Under the pieces are notes generated by a model that did no database searches, had not been told where the DNA came from, and saw only the letters and a list, made by a program, of their open reading frames with translations. A program made the position numbers and the translations under genes. A stretch of DNA of 47,804 nucleotides from Pseudosporangium ferrugineum (GTDB lineage: Bacteria > Actinomycetota > Actinomycetes > Mycobacteriales > Micromonosporaceae), in NCBI RefSeq assembly GCF_003002065.1, contig NZ_PVZG01000033.1, positions 1 through 47,804 on the forward strand, read 5' to 3'. Positions 43,303 through 47,804 of the stretch are shown piece by piece (within the stretch, counting starts at the first letter, position 1; every line of letters starts with the position of its first letter).

Positions 43303-44474
43303 CCGAGGTCGCCGCGGCGGTCGCCGCCGCCGGCGTGGAGTCCCGGGCCCGGATCGTCGCCGCACTGATCCGGGTCACCGGGGACTGGCAGCTCGCCGAG
43401 GACTGCGCCCAGGAGGCCCTCGCCGCCGCCCTCGAGCGGTGGCCGGCCGGCGGCGTGCCGGACAACCCCGGCGGCTGGCTGGCGACCGTCGCGCGCAACC
43501 GCGCCCTCGACGCGCTGCGCCGCGCGAACGTCGAACGCCGCAAGCTGGCCGAGGTGGCGGTGCTCGCCTCCGGCGCGGAACCGGCGCCGGCCTCCGACGA
43601 CCGGCTGCGGCTCATCTTCACGTGCTGCCATCCCGCCCTGTCGCCGGAGGCACGGGTGGCGCTGACCCTGCGTACGGTCGCCGGCGTGCCGACCGCCGAC
43701 CTCGCGCGGGCCTTCCTGGTCACCGAGGCGACGATGACCCGCCGGCTCACCCGGGCCAAGACCAAGATCGCGCAGGCCGGCATCCCGTACCGGGTGCCGT
43801 CCGGCCCGGCGCTGGCCGAGCGGCTGCCCGGCGTGCTGGCCGTGCTCTACCTGCTCTTCACCCGCGGGTACGACGCCGACGGCGAACCCGCCTTCGCCAC
43901 CGAGGCGATCCGCCTGTCCCGCCTGCTGACCGAGCTCATGCCGGACCAGCCGGAGGCACGCGCCCAGCTCGCCCTCTTCCTGCTCCAGCACTCGCGCCGC
44001 GACGCCCGCCGCGACGCGGACGGCAACCTGCTCACCCTGGACCGCCAGGACCGGGCCCGCTGGGACCACGCCGCGATCGCCGAGGCGCGCTCGCTCCTGC
44101 CGCCGGCCGCCGGCCCGTACGCGGTGCAGGCGCACATCGCCGCCTGCCACGCCGCCGGGACCACCGACTGGGCCCGCATCGCCGCGCTCTACGACCGGCT
44201 GCTGAGCCTGGTGCCCTCGCCCGTGGTACGCCTCAACCGGGCGGTGGCGCACGGGTACGCCCACGGCCCCGCCGCCGGACTGGCCCTGCTCGCCGAGGCG
44301 CGGGCGGCCGGCGGGCTGGAGAACTATCCGCTGACCGTCGCCGCGGAGGCCGACCTCACGGCGCGGGCGGGCGACCGGGAACGCGCGGTGACCCTCTACG
44401 AGCAGGCCGCCGCCGCGGCGCCTTCCGAACCCGAGCGGCGCGCCCTCCTGGCCCGCGCCGAGGAGCTCGCCTGA
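43299..44474 (+). CDS. ECF-type sigma factor with TPR-like C-terminal extension (ECF42-like)
   Basis: The product is 391 residues. The N-terminal third holds sigma region 2 (GDWQLAEDCAQEALAAALERW) and region 4 (LTLRTVAGVPTADLARAFLVTEATMTRRLTRAK). The remaining about 200 residues form a helical TPR-like domain (DUF6596 type: YLLFTRGYDA, LTELMPDQPEARAQLALFLLQ, AYDRLLSLVPSPVVRLNRAVA) that replaces an anti-sigma factor in this group. It is translationally coupled to the DGPF protein upstream. There is no anti-sigma gene nearby, which fits control through the C-terminal domain. Confidence 0.9.
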   Translation: MTEVAAAVAAAGVESRARIVAALIRVTGDWQLAEDCAQEALAAALERWPAGGVPDNPGGWLATVARNRALDALRRANVERRKLAEVAVLASGAEPAPASDDRLRLIFTCCHPALSPEARVALTLRTVAGVPTADLARAFLVTEATMTRRLTRAKTKIAQAGIPYRVPSGPALAERLPGVLAVLYLLFTRGYDADGEPAFATEAIRLSRLLTELMPDQPEARAQLALFLLQHSRRDARRDADGNLLTLDRQDRARWDHAAIAEARSLLPPAAGPYAVQAHIAACHAAGTTDWARIAALYDRLLSLVPSPVVRLNRAVAHGYAHGPAAGLALLAEARAAGGLENYPLTVAAEADLTARAGDRERAVTLYEQAAAAAPSEPERRALLARAEELA

Positions 44475-44586
44475 GCGCCCACGTTGCCTGCTGCATCCTG
44501 CATCTGCCCGGATCGGCCGAAAGTCGGAGGTGCCCGCGTGCAGTTCCGGCTCCGAGCCGATGCGCGAAGCCCGGTCGAACCGCCAA

Positions 44587-44604
44587 GCTCTACTGCCGTA
44601 GAGC
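44587..44604. promoter_or_regulatory. Inverted repeat upstream of the M48 peptidase
   Basis: GCTCTAC and GTAGAGC form a perfect 7-bp inverted repeat around TGCC, ending 33 bases before the M48 start codon. It could be an operator or a leader hairpin. It is the only notable element in the 163-base gap after the sigma gene. Confidence 0.35.
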
Positions 44605-44637
44605 CTTCTCGGAAGGCGTCGACCTGGAAGGACCGGC

Positions 44638-45762
44638 ATGACGATCGACGACGAGAACAGGCCCGCACGGCAGCGGGTCACGCTGACCGGCATCAGTTCG
44701 CGGGCCTGGGAACACCCGGCCGACCGTGGTGCGCTCACCGCGCTCCGGGAGCTCCGCGGCTTCGACGACGTCGTGCGTTCCTTCTTCGGGATGTGGAACG
44801 AGCGCGGCTTCCGCCTGTCGTACCTGGCCGGCTCGATCCGGGTCGACCACCGCCAGTACCCCCGCGTCTACCAGCGCTTCACCGAGGCCGCCGCCACGCT
44901 CGACGTGGCCGAGCTGCCCGAGCTGTACGTCACCCAGGCGCCGATGATCCACGGCGAGGCGATCGGCATGGACAAGCCGTTCATCGTCATCACCACGGCG
45001 GCGGTGGAGAAGCTGGACGACGACGAACTGCGCGCGCTGATCGGGCACGAGATCGGCCACATCCGCAGCGGCCACGCGGTCTACAAGACGATCATGATGA
45101 TCCTGACCAAGTGGGCCACCAACGTCAGCTGGATCCCGATCGGCGCCATCGCCCTGCGCGCCATCATCGCCGCGATGTACGAGTGGTGGCGCAAGGCGGA
45201 GCTCTCCGCCGACCGCGCGGGCCTGCTCGCCGGCCAGGACCCGGCCGCGTCCATCCGGCTGCTGATGAAGCTGGCCGGCGGCGGCGACCTCTCGCAGATC
45301 GACACGGCGGCCTTCCTCGAGCAGGCGGCCGAGTACGAGGGCGGCGGCGACCTGCGCGACAGCTTCCACAAGATCGGCATGACGGCGTGGAGCAGCCACC
45401 CGGTCCCGGTCGCCCGCGCCGCCGAACTCCGCAAGTGGGTCGACGGCGGCGACTACGGCCGCATCCTCGCCGGCGAATACGACCGCCGCGACTCCGACGG
45501 CAACGCCTCGGTGACGGCCGACGTGAAGGCGGCGGCGTCGCACTACCGCGAGACGTTCGAGAACTCCCAGGACCCGCTCGTCACCCTGGCCCGGCGGGTC
45601 AGCGGCGGCGCGGCCGACCTCGGCGACTGGGCCGGCACGCAGGCCGGCCGGGCCGCCAACTGGGCCAGCACCGCGGCCGGTGCGGCAGGCCGGGCCGCCC
45701 GCCGCACCTCCCGGCCCGCCGACGACACCAACGGCTCGGACGGCGGCACCTCCGCCCCCTGA
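44638..45762 (+). CDS. M48-family zinc metallopeptidase
   Basis: The product is 374 residues. The zinc site HEIGH (residues 137-141) lies in ALIGHEIGHIRSGH, and the third ligand Glu is in WRKAELSADRAGLLA (about residue 192). One or two hydrophobic helices (about 152-180; MMILTKWATNVSWIPIGAIALRAIIAAMY) lie between them, as in HtpX-like membrane-bound members. There is no signal peptide. The last about 60 residues form a low-complexity Ala/Gly/Arg tail (DWAGTQAGRAANWASTAAGA). The family degrades misfolded membrane or secretory proteins; the specific target is unknown. GGAAGG lies 6 bases before the ATG. Confidence 0.87.
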   Translation: MTIDDENRPARQRVTLTGISSRAWEHPADRGALTALRELRGFDDVVRSFFGMWNERGFRLSYLAGSIRVDHRQYPRVYQRFTEAAATLDVAELPELYVTQAPMIHGEAIGMDKPFIVITTAAVEKLDDDELRALIGHEIGHIRSGHAVYKTIMMILTKWATNVSWIPIGAIALRAIIAAMYEWWRKAELSADRAGLLAGQDPAASIRLLMKLAGGGDLSQIDTAAFLEQAAEYEGGGDLRDSFHKIGMTAWSSHPVPVARAAELRKWVDGGDYGRILAGEYDRRDSDGNASVTADVKAAASHYRETFENSQDPLVTLARRVSGGAADLGDWAGTQAGRAANWASTAAGAAGRAARRTSRPADDTNGSDGGTSAP

Positions 45763-45828
45763 CCCCCGCAGCCCGGACCGCCGCCGTCCGCCGCCTCGAC
45801 CCCCGTTCGAGGCGGCGGGCGGCGGCTC

Positions 45829-45900
45829 CGTCTCCGATCCCCCGGTCGTTTCCGTCTCCGATCTCCCGGTCGTTTCCGTCCCCGATTCCTCGGTCGTGGA
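45829..45900. repeat. Three 24-bp tandem repeats before the TSUP gene
   Basis: Three head-to-tail 24-bp units (45829-45852, 45853-45876, 45877-45900) follow CGTCTCCGATC.CCCGGTCGTTTC; the first two differ at one position and the third is more diverged. No start codon in the TSUP frame precedes them, so they are probably untranslated. The period is a multiple of three, and that frame stays open across them. Confidence 0.8.
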
Positions 45901-45910
45901 CACTGAGGCG

Positions 45911-46517
45911 GTGATCGAGGTCGTCGTCGGGTTCGTGGCCGGGCTGGTCATCGCGGTCCTGACGACCCCCGTCGGGGTGTCCGGCGCGGTGTTCCTGCTG
46001 CCCGTACAGCTGAGCGTGCTGGCCGTGCCCAACCCGGCCGTCACCCCCACCAACCTGCTCTTCAACGTGGTCTCAGGACCCGGTGCCCTGCTCCGGTACG
46101 GCCGCCGCGGCGCGCTCGCCGGCCCGCTCACCCGGCTCCTGCTGTGGGGCACCCTGCCGGGCGTGGTCGCCGGGGCGCTGATCCGGGTGTACGCCGTGCC
46201 GGGGCCCCGCGCCTTCCGCCTGATCGTGGCGGCGTTCCTGCTGCCGCTGGGGGTGTGGCTCTGCCTGCGTACGGTCAGACCCGGCCGGGCCCCGGCCGGA
46301 CCGCCACCCGCCCCGCGCACCGTGACCCTGCTGTCGCTCGCGGTCGGTGTGGTCGGCGGCATCTACGGCATCGGCGGCGGCTCGATCCTCGGCCCCATCC
46401 TGGTCGGCCGCGGCATGCCGGTGGCGGTGGTGGGCCCGGCGGCGCTCGCCTCGACGTTCGTGACCTCGATCGTGGGCGCCGATCGTCGGGGTGCTCTACG
46501 TCATCCTCGCCGCGTAG
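45911..46517 (+). pseudogene. TSUP-family (TauE/SafE) permease, internally deleted and frameshifted
   Basis: From GTG 45911 (GTG 45896 also possible) the frame encodes TSUP hallmarks: TTPVGVSGAVFLLPVQLSVL and TPTNLLFNVVSGPGALLRYG in the first half, VGGIYGIGGGSILGPILVGR and LASTFVTSIVGA in the second. Normal TSUP proteins continue for about 75 residues. Here the next frame carries only APIVGVLYVILAA and a stop (46517), which looks like the family's C-terminal helix. The junction falls at near-identical CGATCGT.GGG repeats (about 46469 and 46480), as expected for a deletion between short repeats. In the original frame translation would run on into the deformylase. The protein is probably non-functional. 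Confidence 0.65.
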
Positions 46518-46633
46518 AACGGCCGGCGGCGCGTTCGGCGGAACCGCTGCCGGCCCGCTTGGCGGAACCGCTGTCGGGCCCGCTTGGCGGAACCGCGGAC
46601 GGCCCGCTTGGTGGAACGGCCGTCGGCGCGCTT
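46513..46633. repeat. Five 23-25 bp tandem repeats between TSUP and def
   Basis: Units at 46513-46535, 46536-46560, 46561-46585, 46586-46609 and 46610-46633 share the pattern GG(C/T)GGAAC.G...GGC.CGCTT. A sixth partial copy (46634 onward, CGTAGAATTGCCGGCGTG) merges with the deformylase -10 box and start codon. The middle copies are most alike (two or three differences). Confidence 0.8.
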
Positions 46634-46635
46634 CG

Positions 46636-46641
46636 TAGAAT
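46636..46641 (+). promoter_or_regulatory. -10 box for a leaderless def transcript
   Basis: TAGAAT matches TAnnnT closely and ends 7 bases before the deformylase GTG, which has no ribosome-binding site. Transcription would start at the start codon. The box lies within the last partial repeat copy, so the repeat unit itself seems to have given rise to it. Confidence 0.6.
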
Positions 46642-46648
46642 TGCCGGC

Positions 46649-47185
46649 GTGCAGACGCGTGCCGGAAACCCCCGACCGATCACCCGTTACGGCAACCCGG
46701 TGCTCCACCGCCGGTGCGCCGAGGTGACCGTCTTCGACGACGACCTGGAACGCCTGATCGCCGACATGTTCGCGAGCATGGCGGCGGCCGACGGCGTCGG
46801 GCTGGCGGCCAACCAGATCGGTGTCGACGCCCGCATCTTCGTGGTCGACTGCCCCGACGCGACGGGCACCCGCATCGTCGCCCACGTGGTCAACCCGGTC
46901 CTGCACCTCCCGGAGGACCGCGGCCTCGACGTCGACAACGAAGGCTGCCTCTCGGTCCCCGGCGTCCGCGCCGACGTCGGCCGCCCGGCAACGTCCTATG
47001 TCACGGGCGTCGACATGCACAACAACCCCGTCAGGATCGACGGTACGGGTCTGCTCGCCCGCTGCCTCCAGCACGAGACGGACCACCTCGACGGGATGCT
47101 GTACGTCGACCGGCTGCCGGCCAAGCAACGCAAGAAGTTGCTGAAAGAAAGCGCCGAGGCACCCCCGGTCGGCGTCACGGAGTAG
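46649..47185 (+). CDS. def: Peptide deformylase
   Basis: The product is 178 residues. All three catalytic motifs are intact: GVGLAANQ (residues 49-56), EGCLS (98-102) and HETDH (142-146), giving the Cys-His-His metal site with the catalytic Glu. It removes the formyl group from nascent proteins at the ribosome exit. The GTG at 46649 is preferred because its start ITRYGNPVLHRRC aligns with family N-termini. The same frame is open upstream through the repeats into the TSUP gene, so a fused readthrough product is possible but not needed. Confidence 0.93.
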   Translation: MQTRAGNPRPITRYGNPVLHRRCAEVTVFDDDLERLIADMFASMAAADGVGLAANQIGVDARIFVVDCPDATGTRIVAHVVNPVLHLPEDRGLDVDNEGCLSVPGVRADVGRPATSYVTGVDMHNNPVRIDGTGLLARCLQHETDHLDGMLYVDRLPAKQRKKLLKESAEAPPVGVTE

Positions 47186-47804
47186 GCGCTTCTCCGCCAC
47201 GGCGGTTGCCCTTCCGCGCGCGACCCTTTACCCGTTCACCCCTCCTTCGCCGAGCCCTGTCCGCGGACCGCGACCGGTGCCCCGCCCTGCCCGCCTCGGC
47301 CGTCCGGTCCCTGCCAGGCATCGTGGCGGCGGCTTCGCCGGCCGACCCGCCGACCCACCCTGCTGACCGGCGGGTGAGTATGCCGTTTCGGCCGGTCACC
47401 GATGATCGCCGGTACGGATGGACAACCACCGCCACGGTCGATACTCTTTCCCACGACGCCGTTGCGAGTTCTTCCCCCGTGGAATTCGCAGCGGCGCTCC
47501 TATTTCCGGGGTCGCTCTCGCCTCCGGCCCCGCATCTCCGTGCCGGCCCCGCCGTCTCTTGGTGCCCGGCACCCGGCGTCCTTCCCCTTGCCGCCGCCCG
47601 CCACGCTCTTGTCCGCAGCGCGCCGGCCCTCCGCGGCGCCGCGTCCTCCAACCCGCCTTCTTCGGCCGGCGCATCCCTATTCCACCCCTTTCCGGGGGTG
47701 CACGATCGGGGCTCTTCGAAGTTGAGCGGGGTTCGTGACTGAAGCCGACCCGTGTGTGAGGGCTCGCAGCTCATCAGTGATCATCTGAGTGTCTAGATCG
47801 GACG
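47186..47804. other. Intergenic end of window without a recognisable gene
   Basis: The 619 bases after def hold open frames on both strands, but none has a plausible start, a ribosome-binding site or a recognisable sequence. The stretch from about 47400 to 47700 is pyrimidine-rich on the plus strand and less GC-rich than its surroundings. A small CCGCC/GGCGG hairpin near 47196-47208 might help end def transcription. The last bases may belong to the control region of a gene beyond the window. Confidence 0.6.

Noticed and set aside
47400..47742. Open frame running from the def region to 47742
   Set aside because: It starts inside def in a wrong frame, and its later part is Pro/Ser/Ala-rich with no start signal or recognisable motif.

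Overview
The window is very GC-rich, most coding frames end codons in G or C, and GTG/TTG starts and leaderless genes are common. Together with an actinobacterial-type serine hydroxymethyltransferase, a DGPF/ECF sigma pair and many LacI, TetR and XRE regulators, this points to a soil actinomycete, most likely of the Micromonosporaceae (Actinoplanes-like). The family assignment is an inference from gene content. No insertion sequence, prophage, CRISPR array, rRNA or tRNA gene was seen.

Layout. Positions 1-5967 hold the 5' end of a SigB/SigF-like sigma factor, a zinc alcohol dehydrogenase, a possible remnant of a short-chain dehydrogenase beside an MmyB-type XRE regulator, and a large Tat-exported discoidin-domain protein. 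Positions 6037-10275 carry a chemoreceptor, an Erm-type 23S rRNA methyltransferase preceded by a 31-codon upstream ORF and a hairpin that can mask its ribosome-binding site, and a Na+/H+ antiporter. Positions 10343-15545 hold glyA behind a ZTP riboswitch, a TetR/oxidoreductase divergent pair with twin operators, a royal-jelly-family protein and a small phosphoesterase. Positions 15809-22164 hold a second secreted discoidin protein, a LacI regulator and a fructose-type ABC importer (frcBCA).

The centrepiece is 22227-35820, a rhamnose catabolic locus of two divergent arms around a LacI-type regulator. The left arm encodes the importer RhaTPQS, the mutarotase RhaM and the isomerase RhaI. The right arm encodes a fused rhamnulose-1-phosphate aldolase/lactaldehyde dehydrogenase, the kinase RhaB and the L-lactate oxidation complex LutABC, all with overlapping or near-abutting ends and closed by a terminator. 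The genes would take external L-rhamnose to dihydroxyacetone phosphate plus pyruvate. Operators related to TGAAACGTTTCA sit just downstream of the -10 box of each promoter.

Positions 35865-47804 hold a racemase-like protein, an uncharacterised protein, a second Na+/H+ antiporter, a secreted GH3 glycosidase with a PA14 insert, ahcY behind an SAH riboswitch, a YCII/ECF42-type sigma pair, an M48 peptidase, a damaged TSUP permease flanked by 24-25 bp tandem repeats, and a leaderless peptide deformylase. The last 600 bases hold no gene I can support.

The most notable points are the single rhamnose-to-pyruvate regulon, the putative erm attenuator, the two riboswitches (one with a duplicated core strand), and the TSUP/deformylase repeat region, where the last repeat copy appears to supply the deformylase promoter.
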